DNA of 64,000 bases from QHWT01 sp963755695 (GTDB lineage Bacteria; Acidobacteriota; Vicinamibacteria; Vicinamibacterales; 2-12-FULL-66-21). Every line of letters begins with the position of its first letter. Position 1 is the stretch's first letter. The stretch is from positions 682,001 to 746,000 of the forward strand of contig CAVWLB010000010.1 of assembly GCA_963755695.1 (NCBI GenBank). The letters run 5' to 3'. The notes below the pieces were generated by a model. It made no database searches, was not told where the DNA came from, and saw nothing but the letters and a program-made list of their open reading frames with translations. This document shows positions 8,942 to 17,362 of the stretch, one piece after another. The position numbers and the translations under genes are program-made.

Positions 8942-9181
8942 ATGTTCACCATGGCCCTTGAGAGATTTACGTGGGCGACAGCACCACCCGCGTCGCGCAG
9001 CCGAGTCAACCGCTCTCCTACGCCATCGATGTGGGCCGTCGAGGAGCGTCTCGCGACTGCAGAACGGGAATTACGGGCGCAATTCACTCGGATCGCGCAG
9101 CTCCAAGCGGAACTGGACGTGGTGTCCGCAGCCCTCCGACGTTTGCCGGACGGGCTGCACACGCCAAACCGGATTCGTTAG
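8942..9181 (+). CDS. Small coiled-coil protein
   Basis: The 79-residue frame starts at an ATG close to CGGAG. Its second half is a clear heptad segment (MWAVEERLATAERELRAQFT, then RIAQLQAELDVVSAALRR). The first 30 residues are unstructured. It is divergent from the coiled-coil gene on the other strand, with about 160 bases between the starts. Function is unknown. The true start may be the internal Met before WAVEER. Confidence 0.4.
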   Translation: MFTMALERFTWATAPPASRSRVNRSPTPSMWAVEERLATAERELRAQFTRIAQLQAELDVVSAALRRLPDGLHTPNRIR

Positions 9182-9325
9182 CTGGAAGCGCCCTGCAGAG
9201 CGCCCGTCTTGTCCATCGCCCCCGATCGTGGCTGGAGACGAACGCCGCGAGGCGCTGTCGAGTTGAGTTGTTCTTTGATCCGAGCGCTGGCCGGACGCGT
9301 CCAACCGCAGTGCGATTTTAGGCGA

Positions 9326-9982
9326 TCAATCGCGCAACACGACACTGAGAAGGGAGTTGTTAATCTTCAACCCACCGTTGTACTCGATGAACCCGAGCTT
9401 CCGAAACTTGTTCATGAAGAAGTTCACACGCGAGCGCGTGGTCCCAACCATCTCGGCCAATGTTTCCTGTGACACTTTCGGCAACGCGCGGTGAGTCGCC
9501 TCGGGTTCACCGTAACGCGCCAGCAGCAAGAGCGTGCGCGCGAGCCGCTTCTCGCTGGAGTTGAAGAGCTGGTCGATGAGATCTTCTTCGATACGGATGT
9601 TCCTCGTCAGCATGTGGGTAAGGAACTGTTCCGCGAAGGCGGCGTGAGTCTGGAGCTGCCGCACCATGTCCTGCTTCTCGACGATGATGATCGCGCACGC
9701 AGCCATGGCTTCAGCTGTGGCCATTCGGTATGGCTGTCCGACAAGGCAGCCCTCCCCGATGAAATGCCCACGCTCCAGCACAGCAATGACGGCCTCTCTC
9801 CCCGCGTGCGACAACACTGAAAGCCGCACCGTGCCGTCCTCGATGTACATGACACTCGCCGCCGCGTCACCCTGAGCAAAGATCGTCGTCCCTGGTCCGT
9901 ACTCGACGCGTTGAGTCTTGGCACCGGTCCAATCGACGACGCCGGCGGCTTTGATCGCTGCTGCGTCCTTCGCCTTACTCAT
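9326..9982 (-). CDS. Crp/Fnr-family transcriptional regulator
   Basis: The 218-residue protein has an N-terminal cyclic-nucleotide-binding-type beta roll (about residues 20-130: GPGTTIFAQGDAAASVMYIE, LERGHFIGEGCLVGQPYRMA) and a C-terminal winged helix (about 150-218) with the recognition region QETLAEMVGTTRSRVNFFMN. No Cys cluster of the Fnr type is present, so it is not an oxygen-sensing Fe-S Fnr. The start MSKAKD was chosen because the longer frame to 10039 adds only Arg-rich sequence. Targets are unknown. Confidence 0.85.
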   Translation of the reverse strand: MSKAKDAAAIKAAGVVDWTGAKTQRVEYGPGTTIFAQGDAAASVMYIEDGTVRLSVLSHAGREAVIAVLERGHFIGEGCLVGQPYRMATAEAMAACAIIIVEKQDMVRQLQTHAAFAEQFLTHMLTRNIRIEEDLIDQLFNSSEKRLARTLLLLARYGEPEATHRALPKVSQETLAEMVGTTRSRVNFFMNKFRKLGFIEYNGGLKINNSLLSVVLRD

Positions 9983-10307
9983 CGTTCTTCGCCCTGCGAG
10001 CCGGGCGCCTCGCTGACCGGGAAGTGTACGACCGAACACACGGCGCTATCTGCATTCAGAGTGACACGAATACCGGATTGTCGCAAATCGCACAGAGCGA
10101 CAACCTTCTTCTCATGGTTTGCGGATGCCCCGGCGAAAAGAGAGGCGGGGGATCTCTCGACCCCCGCCGCAACAGACGAGACTGACGCAGCGACCTGGAC
10201 CTTTGATCTGCTCAGGCTTGGCTGCCTCGCGCAGCGGCAGCAGGTCCTTCAGTTCCCGCACGCAGCCGATGTTCCGCGACGGGCTTGGACGATCCTGCGA
10301 CTGTTGG
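9983..10307. other. Intergenic region, nothing recognised
   Basis: Possible coding frames here are Arg/Pro-rich and match no family. It presumably holds the promoter of the Crp/Fnr gene. Confidence 0.4.
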
Positions 10308-10616
10308 TCAGAAATCGCGGATGCAAGCGTGCATCGGCGACGCGTCGCCCTGAATCCTGGTCCTGGCCGCCAGGTGGCCAGAGCTGGCCAGTAACTTCGT
10401 CGCGTGGGCGACCGTGCGTGCGGCGTTGAGATTTGCGACCTCACACCACCGGTACAACATCGGCGATCCAGACAGAAACGTACGGGCGCTCTCTTGATCG
10501 GCCTGTGAAGCGGCAGGGCCGGAGAGATCCCGAACGGCCTGCTGGATGACGCGGACCGCCAGATGACGGCACGCCGCTGCCGAGCAGACGGGCTGTCGCA
10601 GGGTGACATCTTTCAT
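10308..10616 (-). CDS. Hypothetical protein, second of a coupled pair
   Basis: 102 residues, starting at an ATG that overlaps the stop of the preceding gene by four bases. It contains QADQESARTFLSGSPMLYRW followed by CEVANLNAARTVAHA. This resembles small proteins in which an Ala/Arg-rich segment is followed by (F/W)L-x-S/G, an aromatic-C motif and 'LD...R', common in phage and genomic islands. The N-terminal part (PVCSAAACRHLAVRVIQQAV) is helical. It is probably cytoplasmic. Function is unknown and phage ancestry is only a suspicion. Confidence 0.5.
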   Translation of the reverse strand: MKDVTLRQPVCSAAACRHLAVRVIQQAVRDLSGPAASQADQESARTFLSGSPMLYRWCEVANLNAARTVAHATKLLASSGHLAARTRIQGDASPMHACIRDF

Positions 10617-10909
10617 CGCTGCTCTCCATGGTATCTTCCATGGCTTACCAAACGTTTCTCAGGCGGCGCTTTGACGTACGCGCCAGCGCATCCGTCAAAC
10701 AGCCACACGGCCTGATCTTCCTTTCGCCGTTCGTAGCCGCGGAGAATTGCGGCGTCTTGGTCCATCATCGTCGAGATACTGTGCAGAGTCAGGTCCCCTG
10801 CTGTCGATAGGACTGTGGCGATGATGTAGAAGTCGCGCGTACCGTTGACATGGGAGACGGCCGCGTCGCCCGGCTGAATTTGTCCATCCATCGCGTTATC
10901 GTCCGCCAT
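10613..10909 (-). CDS. Hypothetical protein, first of a coupled pair
   Basis: 98 residues from the second of two adjacent ATG codons (10912 and 10909). It has a compact alpha/beta pattern: GTRDFYIIATVLSTAGDLTL, MMDQDAAILRGYERRKEDQA, VWLFDGCAGAYVKAP. There is no signal peptide. The four-base overlap with the downstream gene suggests the two proteins act together. I do not recognise the family. Confidence 0.5.
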   Translation of the reverse strand: MADDNAMDGQIQPGDAAVSHVNGTRDFYIIATVLSTAGDLTLHSISTMMDQDAAILRGYERRKEDQAVWLFDGCAGAYVKAPPEKRLVSHGRYHGEQR

Positions 10910-10912
10910 CAT

Positions 10913-11340
10913 GCCTCCGGCCGAAAGTGGTTCGGGTCGGCGTTGCACAGCCACCTTGTGTTCCATGGCCCGCGACCATCCTCACAGGTGTCGCCGCGGC
11001 TGTCTGTGCACCCTTGCACAGGCGCCCGCAGTGACCGAACAGGCTGCATCACGGTGAAGAGCGCCCGCCGACGGTCGACATTTCATCGGTGCCGCGAGGC
11101 GTTCGCGTCGAACCGCGCTACTTCCCCATCGTCCTTCGCCGCGAATCTGGAGCGACGTCGCGTCGATCGATGACGCACGCGCGCCTGTTCAGAACAGAAC
11201 AGCAATTTGAAAGGGCACGTCCTAGTATGGGTTGATCGTCGTTGCGGGAACGTCGTGCTTGTGATGCCGATGATGATTGTTCTTGCCCACCAGCGCTCAC
11301 GCATGCATCGAACGCATCGTGTCCCCGAAGGAGTATTCAG
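10913..11340. other. Intergenic region, promoter for the secreted protein gene
   Basis: No convincing gene is seen in these 430 bases between divergent genes. An AAGGAG ribosome-binding site lies just before the ATG at 11341. Confidence 0.45.
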
Positions 11341-12015
11341 ATGAGTATCACTCGCGTTCTCGCGCTGTCGACCGCTTGCATTGCCATATCGACGCCATCG
11401 TTGAGCGCTGGGGCGGAGCTCTCCAGGTACCGAGCCTTCCAGTTTGGCATGAGCGTATCCACGGTCGCACGAAACTGTGGCATTTCACCCGAGCCGCGCA
11501 TCGTCGATCAACGTCCGGAGTTGATTCAGGAACTGATGTGGTTGCCTCCCGTCATGTCGGACCAAGGAGATTCAGCACAGAAGATCCTCTTCACGTTCTA
11601 CAACGACCACCTCTCTCGAGTCGTCGTGTCGTACGACCGAAGCAAGACCGAAGGATTGACGGCTGAAGACCTGGTCGAGGCAGTCTCGGCGACGTACGGC
11701 GCGGCTGCGATCGCTTCCATCGGGACGGCGCCGGTGACCTCCGGCCGGAATGCCGATGACAAGATTCTGGCGCAGTGGGAAGATCCGCAGTATTCGATCA
11801 CCCTGTTTCGGTCGAAGTACTTGTCAACCTTTGGTCTGGTTTTACTTTCAAAGCGCTTGGATGGTCTCACCACGGTGGCACATGCCGAAGCAATCCTGTT
11901 GGACGAACGAGAGGCTCCGTCGCGAGAATCGGCGCGGCAGCAAGGACGGACCGACGAGGACCGCCTCAGGGAAACAACGGTCCGACGAGTGAACAAGGCG
12001 GCTTTCAAGCCCTGA
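11341..12015 (+). CDS. Exported protein of unknown function
   Basis: 224 residues from an ATG with a good AAGGAG site. The N-terminus is a classical signal peptide (MSITRVLALSTACIAISTPS, cleavage likely after LSAGA). The mature part begins YRAFQFGMSVSTVARNCG, a pattern seen in periplasmic proteins where a short G-x-x-x-x-x-V segment precedes a Cys. It contains FTFYNDHLSRVVVSYDRSKT and ends in a charged tail. No catalytic motif is recognisable. It stands alone on its strand. Confidence 0.65.
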   Translation: MSITRVLALSTACIAISTPSLSAGAELSRYRAFQFGMSVSTVARNCGISPEPRIVDQRPELIQELMWLPPVMSDQGDSAQKILFTFYNDHLSRVVVSYDRSKTEGLTAEDLVEAVSATYGAAAIASIGTAPVTSGRNADDKILAQWEDPQYSITLFRSKYLSTFGLVLLSKRLDGLTTVAHAEAILLDEREAPSRESARQQGRTDEDRLRETTVRRVNKAAFKP

Positions 12016-12323
12016 CCACCCCGGCAGCCTAGCGTGCGAATCCAGGAATTCTGGAACCAACTGAGATCCAGGCTAGAGCCATAATCCCGGCGGCGCGGAT
12101 TGTGAGCCATGCGGTAGAGAGTACCGTCGATTCCGACGAGCGGCGACTGGTCGAAGGACACAGCTGCTCTTCGGCTCCGCGATCTGACCGACTACGTCTA
12201 CCAGATGATTACGAGTCAAGAAGTCGATGATTCATTCACCGCGCCCGTTCGTAGCGCCGCGAGTATTTGGCAGGAACCGCGTTTTTTAAAAGCAGTCGCG
12301 AACTGGCTGCAAGAGAGACAGTG

Positions 12324-13532
12324 ATGACAAAGCTCGCAGATGTAGTGGAGGCAACGGCGATTCGCCCGTTTCAGATGGCGAGTGTGCCGGACGGGGAACT
12401 GACCGAATTGCGCAGGCGCATCAACGCGACCAAGTGGCCTGAACGGGAAACCGTCACGGACGCATCGCAAGGCGTGCAGCTCGCGACGATGCAGAAGCTG
12501 GCCCGCTACTGGGCCACAGATTACGATTGGCGAAAGGTGGAGGCCAAGCTTAGCGCCCTGCCGCAGTTCATCACCGAGATTGATGGGTTGGACATTCACT
12601 TCATTCACGTTCGCTCGAAACATGAAGGTGCGTTGCCGCTCATCGTGACCCACGGATGGCCCGGCTCGATCATTGAGCAACTGAAGATTGTCGATCCGCT
12701 GGTCAATCCGACGGCGCACGGCGCGAGCGCAGCAGACGCCTTCCACCTGGTGATTCCGTCGATGCCAGGCTACGGGTATTCGGGCAAGCCGACGACGACC
12801 GGCTGGGACGCCCCCCACATCGCCCGCGCCTGGGTCGTGCTGATGAAGCGTCTGGGATACACGAAGTTCGTGGCGCAAGGCGGCGATTGGGGTGGGCTCG
12901 TCGTGGATCAGATGGGCGTGCAGGCGGCGCCGGAGTTGCTCGGCATTCACACCAACTTCCCGGGCGCGGTTCCGCCAGACATCGACCAGGCGGCGTTCGC
13001 TGGTGCCCCGGCGCCAGCAGCTCTCTCGGCCGACGAAAAACTCGTGTACGAGCGACTGCAGTTCGTCTACAGCAAAGGCGTCGCCTACGGCTACCAGATG
13101 GGGCAGCGCCCGCAGACCTTGTACGGCATTGCGGATTCCCCCATCGGCCTGGCTGCCTATTTTCTGGACCACGATGCGTTGAGCTACGCGCTGATCTCGC
13201 GCGTTTTTGCCGGAGAAGCTGCCGGCCTCACTCGGGACGATGTCCTCGACAACGTCACGATCACCTGGTTGACGAACACGGCCATTTCCGGGGCGCGTCT
13301 CTACTGGGAAAACAAGCTTCCATATCTGAGCGTCAAGGGCGTCTCGATCCCGGTTGCCGTGAGCATCTTTCCCGACGAGATCTGTCCAGCGCCGAAGAGT
13401 TGGGTACAGCGCGCGTATCCCAACCTCATCCACTACAACAAGCTCGACAAAGGCGGCCATTTCGCAGCCTGGGAACAGCCGGAACTCTTCTCCCAGGAGC
13501 TGCGCGCGGGCTTCAGATCGCTGCGCAATTAG
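12324..13532 (+). CDS. Epoxide hydrolase, alpha/beta hydrolase fold
   Basis: 402 residues starting with the characteristic N-terminal epoxide-hydrolase domain (IRPFQMASVPDGELTELRRR). The hydrolase core shows the oxyanion motif HGWPGS, the nucleophile elbow GGDWGG with Asp as nucleophile, and the catalytic His in KGGHFAAWEQPE. Such enzymes open epoxides to diols and are often cytoplasmic; no signal peptide is present. The ATG at 12324 was chosen over upstream codons because the extension lacks family sequence. It is intact and not in an obvious operon. Confidence 0.9.
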   Translation: MTKLADVVEATAIRPFQMASVPDGELTELRRRINATKWPERETVTDASQGVQLATMQKLARYWATDYDWRKVEAKLSALPQFITEIDGLDIHFIHVRSKHEGALPLIVTHGWPGSIIEQLKIVDPLVNPTAHGASAADAFHLVIPSMPGYGYSGKPTTTGWDAPHIARAWVVLMKRLGYTKFVAQGGDWGGLVVDQMGVQAAPELLGIHTNFPGAVPPDIDQAAFAGAPAPAALSADEKLVYERLQFVYSKGVAYGYQMGQRPQTLYGIADSPIGLAAYFLDHDALSYALISRVFAGEAAGLTRDDVLDNVTITWLTNTAISGARLYWENKLPYLSVKGVSIPVAVSIFPDEICPAPKSWVQRAYPNLIHYNKLDKGGHFAAWEQPELFSQELRAGFRSLRN

Positions 13533-13793
13533 TCAGGGCAGGAGCCTGATCCCACGGAAACGCTGCTCGAAACTGCTGGGCGGTCCAGCGGCCGTGGGAT
13601 GAGGCGCGACGGCGACATGTCCGATTCGGCGGCGCTCGAGACCGTTGACACGCGCCGGCGAACGTCGCTGCCATCGCTCTCCTGGTGTGGCAAGGCAACG
13701 CTGACGCGCTACCGCTGGACTGCATCCCTCCTCAGCAGTCGTTTCCAACCGGGGCTGATGCTGGACGGACACCTCCCTCCGCACCTGGAATGG

Positions 13794-16308
13794 TCATGAT
13801 CGTCGAACATCAAGTTTGGCCCGCACGTCGTTGCCGTCGATCGACAGCTCGAAGCCGAGGCGTCTGAACACGGCGCACATGCTGTGGTTGTCGGTCATGG
13901 TAAACGCCTCGACGTGATCGAGGTGCTCGTCGCGTGCCACTTCAACGAGCCTGCGAACCAGCTCGGTACCGACGCCGTGCCCTTGAAAGTCGTCTGCGAC
14001 GAGCACGGCAACTTCGGCATCGTTCCTTCTAGACAATTTAGTCAGGCTGGCAATTGCCAAAATCTGACGCTCCGCGAGGTCAGCGCCCTGTCGCTCGGCC
14101 ACCAGCACCATCTCGCGGTCGTAGTCGACGAAGCACACGCGAGTGAGTGCCTCGTGAGTGGTCCGCCGTGCCAGGTTTACCACCTGGAAGTACCGCAGAT
14201 GGACAGCGCTTTCCGAGAGCCGCCGGTGAAAGTCGATCATCAGCAGCTCATCTTCGGCGCGAATAGGGCGGATGGTCACGGTCTCGCCCCCTCGGGTGGT
14301 CCAGCTCGACATATACTGGACCGGAAACGGCCGAAAGACTGGCATCCCGACGTCCCAGTCGTTCGCTTGTGACTCGTTGAGTGCGATGTACGCGGCGGCG
14401 GCAAACGTTCCCTCCGCCGACGTCAGAAGCGGATTGATGGACACCTCGCGGATCGTCGGCTGTTCCACGACCAGCTGACTGAGGCGGATGAGCGCGGCCT
14501 CGATCGCGGCCAGGTCGACCACGCCGCGCACGCCGAGCCGATGCAGCCCGTCGAACAGCGGACTTCGTTCCAGCATCCGGCGCGCCAGCGTCGTGTTGAG
14601 GGGTGGAAGATCCACGACTCGGCCGCTCAAGAGGTCCGCCAATCGGCCACCGGGCGCGATCCACAGGACCGGACCAAACTCGGGATCCAGCCGGCTGCCA
14701 ATCTGAAGCTCGTATGCCTCGCCGGCCTTCGCCGTGGACGCGCTCCTCCCAACTTGCTCGTCGGCCTGTCGATGGTGGCGAAGACCTGAGATCCCGTAGA
14801 GGGCTAGAATCTCTCTGGACTCGGCGTCGGACAGGACATTACGGAGTGCCCGTCGGGCACATCCGATCACCTCGCCAGCCTGCTGCTTGCGGTCGCGGTC
14901 GGCTGCATCGCCGAGGAATGCGGGTGTCTCGTAAATTGCCTGGAGGTCGTGACTATAATGCCACATGTAATTGAACGTGCGTGCGGCCGCAGTGACCGAA
15001 CGAAACACCGGCAGACACGCGCGGAGAAGTGCTTCCTGTTCAACCGCAGGCGTACCGGGCAGGCACAGCAGTGCCGGCTTGTCCCGGATCTCCATCGTCA
15101 GTAAACCGTGAAGCGCCCTGTGTCGGATCCGACATTGCCTGGGGCACGAGCAAGAGCAGGAGCGCGTCGTTTGCCGGATCTCGAGCCGCCTTCTCTACGG
15201 CCTGCAGAAACGGCTGACTGCTCCCATCGCCCAGCACGTCGAGCGTCGGCACGTGAGTGCGGTTAGAAGGTGCATCCGAAGGGCTCTCAGATAGTTCGTC
15301 TGTCTGGGGAACGAGGGTCCCTGCTTTGACGGCATGGTCGGCGGCCAACACGCCGGGACCGCCGGCGTTGGTGACAATCGTCAGGCGGGGCCCCTTCGGG
15401 CGCGGTTGCTTCGACAGCGCATCGGCGACGTGAAAGAGGTCCTCGACACTGTCTACACGGATCACTCCAACGCGTCGCAGCGCCGCATCGAAGACCCCGT
15501 CGTCGCTGACGCGGCAGCGGCGGTGCCACGGGAATGCGCGGGCGGCCTGTTCCGTGCGGCCCGCCTTGATGACCACCACCGGCTTCTGCAACGCAACCGC
15601 GCGGGCTGCGGACAGGAACGAGCGCATGTTGACGATCGACTCCATGTGAACGAGGATCGCGCGCGTTTCCCAATCGCCGCCGAAGTAATCGATGAGATTG
15701 CCCCAGCCGACGTCGATCATGTCGCCCGGCGACACGAATGCGCTGAATCCGACGATCCCCTTGTGGCTCCAGTCGATGATGGTGGTGGCCAGCGAGCCGC
15801 TCTGAGTGATGAAAGCTACGTTGCCGGCGACCGGCATGGGCAGCCCGGGGCTGACGTTCAGGCCGATCGACGGTGTCATCAACGCAGAGCAGCCAGGCCC
15901 AATCACCTTCGTATGACTTCGCCGGAGCCGCTCGCAGATTTCGTGCTGGAACTGGCGGCGACGCTCGACGGTTCCATCCATATCAGACAGGACCACCACG
16001 CCTTTGACTCCCGCACGAACGCACTTCTCGATCGCCTCGAGTGTTTCATTACTTGCTGTGACGACAACCGCAAGATCGACGCGTGCGGGAACGTCCTCAA
16101 GCTCGCGATAAACGCGGATCCCGAATTCGTTGGGTCGCTCGCGAGGATCTACTGAGATGAGTGAGCTTTCGAATCCACCTGTCGCAAGCCGCGCAATCGT
16201 CTTGTAGCCCAGGGTGTCCGGCTCAGCGGTTGCACCAAGGACCGCGACCGTCGTGGGGTGAAAGATCGCATGGAGAATGCCGCCGCCTCCGAAGGCATCG
16301 TGGGCCAT
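13794..16308 (-). pseudogene. ADP-forming acyl-CoA synthetase / GNAT (Pat-like), decayed
   Basis: The family joins a CoA-binding domain, a succinyl-CoA-synthetase-like domain, an ATP-grasp domain and a GNAT acetyltransferase, and often regulates acetyl-CoA synthetase by lysine acylation. The first part (from 16308) shows VAVLGATAEPDTLGYKTIAR and AFITQSGSLATTI. A frame change near 15110 (after DPTQGA, before LHGLLTMEIRDKPAL) splits it; the span is 3n+1 bases. The ATP-grasp domain is also shortened: ILALYGISG is followed after about 25 residues by YELQIGSRLDPEFGPVLWIA, roughly 90 residues less than usual. The C-terminal GNAT (VLVADDFQGHGVGTELVRRL) is intact. Synthetase activity is probably lost. 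Confidence 0.75.
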
Positions 16309-16568
16309 CGAGACAGACCTTTCTCGGGGCAGACCCGGCAGCTACGCACGACTGCGTGGCCAGTCGCTTAGACTACATCCAGTTGACTTCGCGCGCCTCG
16401 CGCCGCTCGAGGCCCTCGTCCCGTCACGTTTCGCAGAAGCCCACTCGGAGCGGTCGCCCTCGCTGAACAATTTCGATTTCAGTTGCGGTGACTGCATGAC
16501 ACGCGACGGAGGCTGGGCAGCGTTAGAGAACTGAGCGGGCAGGAGGAGAGGGCCCGGGGATTCGAGGA

Positions 16569-16588
16569 GAGGGCGCCATGGCGCCCTC
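16569..16588 (-). terminator. 20-base perfect palindrome downstream of the cold-shock gene
   Basis: gagggcgccatggcgccctc is perfectly self-complementary and lies 20 bases after the csp stop. There is no T-run, so it may be a weak terminator, a 3' stabiliser or a protein site. Confidence 0.45.
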
Positions 16589-16608
16589 CCACGAATGTGC
16601 CGGTGCGC

Positions 16609-16806
16609 CTAAGATACGCGGACGTTCTCGGCGCGCGGACCCTTGGGGCCTTGCCCAGTCTGGAACGTCACGGCCTGCCCCTCACGGAGCGAGTCGAACG
16701 ACTGGCACGCAGACTGATGGAAGAAATACTCCTGACCCGACTCGTCGGCCACGAAGCCGAAGCCCTTGCCCGAGACGATACGCTTGATGGTGCCCTTGGA
16801 TGACAT
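16609..16806 (-). CDS. Cold-shock domain protein (CspA family)
   Basis: 65 residues, the usual size of bacterial cold-shock proteins that bind single-stranded nucleic acid. RNP1 is KGFGFVAD and the RNP2 region is EYFFHQSA. The start MSSKGTIKRIVSGKG was chosen over an upstream Met because GGAG lies eight bases before it and the extension is not conserved. The long 5' leader (to about 16860) is consistent with cold-shock-type regulation but not proof. A perfect palindrome follows the gene. Confidence 0.93.
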   Translation of the reverse strand: MSSKGTIKRIVSGKGFGFVADESGQEYFFHQSACQSFDSLREGQAVTFQTGQGPKGPRAENVRVS

Positions 16807-17362
16807 GTGAGACTCCCAGTTGATCTGAACTGAAAAACGCCTATCGGGCCGAGGCACGAAGAATCCCGCGCCATTGTCTCCGACTCGTCTGCGTGGTCCA
16901 GAAGGAGTTCGTGCAGCCCACCGGGAGGGTGGGGAGGCGAATGCAGTTCAGGCTCAGCGTAGAAGCGGCGTGTAGACGAGCCTTAAGTGTATCAGGTATT
17001 GGTCGCCAGCGCGGCTCTGTTGCTTCCGAAAGTTGCGGGGTCAAGACCTCTGAAGTGCATACTGCTCGCCCCCTGCCGGACGAACCCGCAGATTAAAAGA
17101 GGGGCATAGCGCTCGACGCGCGGCCACCGGCAGAGTCGTGGCGAAGGGATCATGGCACCCGCGCCGAAGATGCCTCCGTGGAGGCGATCTGGCAAGCAGT
17201 CGCCGAGCGGCGCATCGCCTACGCCGTCACAGGCTTCGCCTGAAGCGCACGCTAGTTCAAAGAAGCAAACCCGATGGTTCCCGGAACACACGTAGTTTCA
17301 CCAGCGGACGCGTCGACGGTTGAGTAGAATCACGGTGTCCCTACCTGGACAACGAGGGCCTC
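16807..17362. other. Intergenic region between divergent genes, nothing recognised
   Basis: About 550 bases between the cold-shock gene and the kinase gene. No reading frame matches a family and no RNA fold is evident by eye. It must hold both promoters. Confidence 0.4.

Noticed and set aside
12216..13460. A 414-codon minus-strand frame opposite the epoxide hydrolase
   Set aside because: No family pattern; the plus strand carries the intact catalytic motifs.
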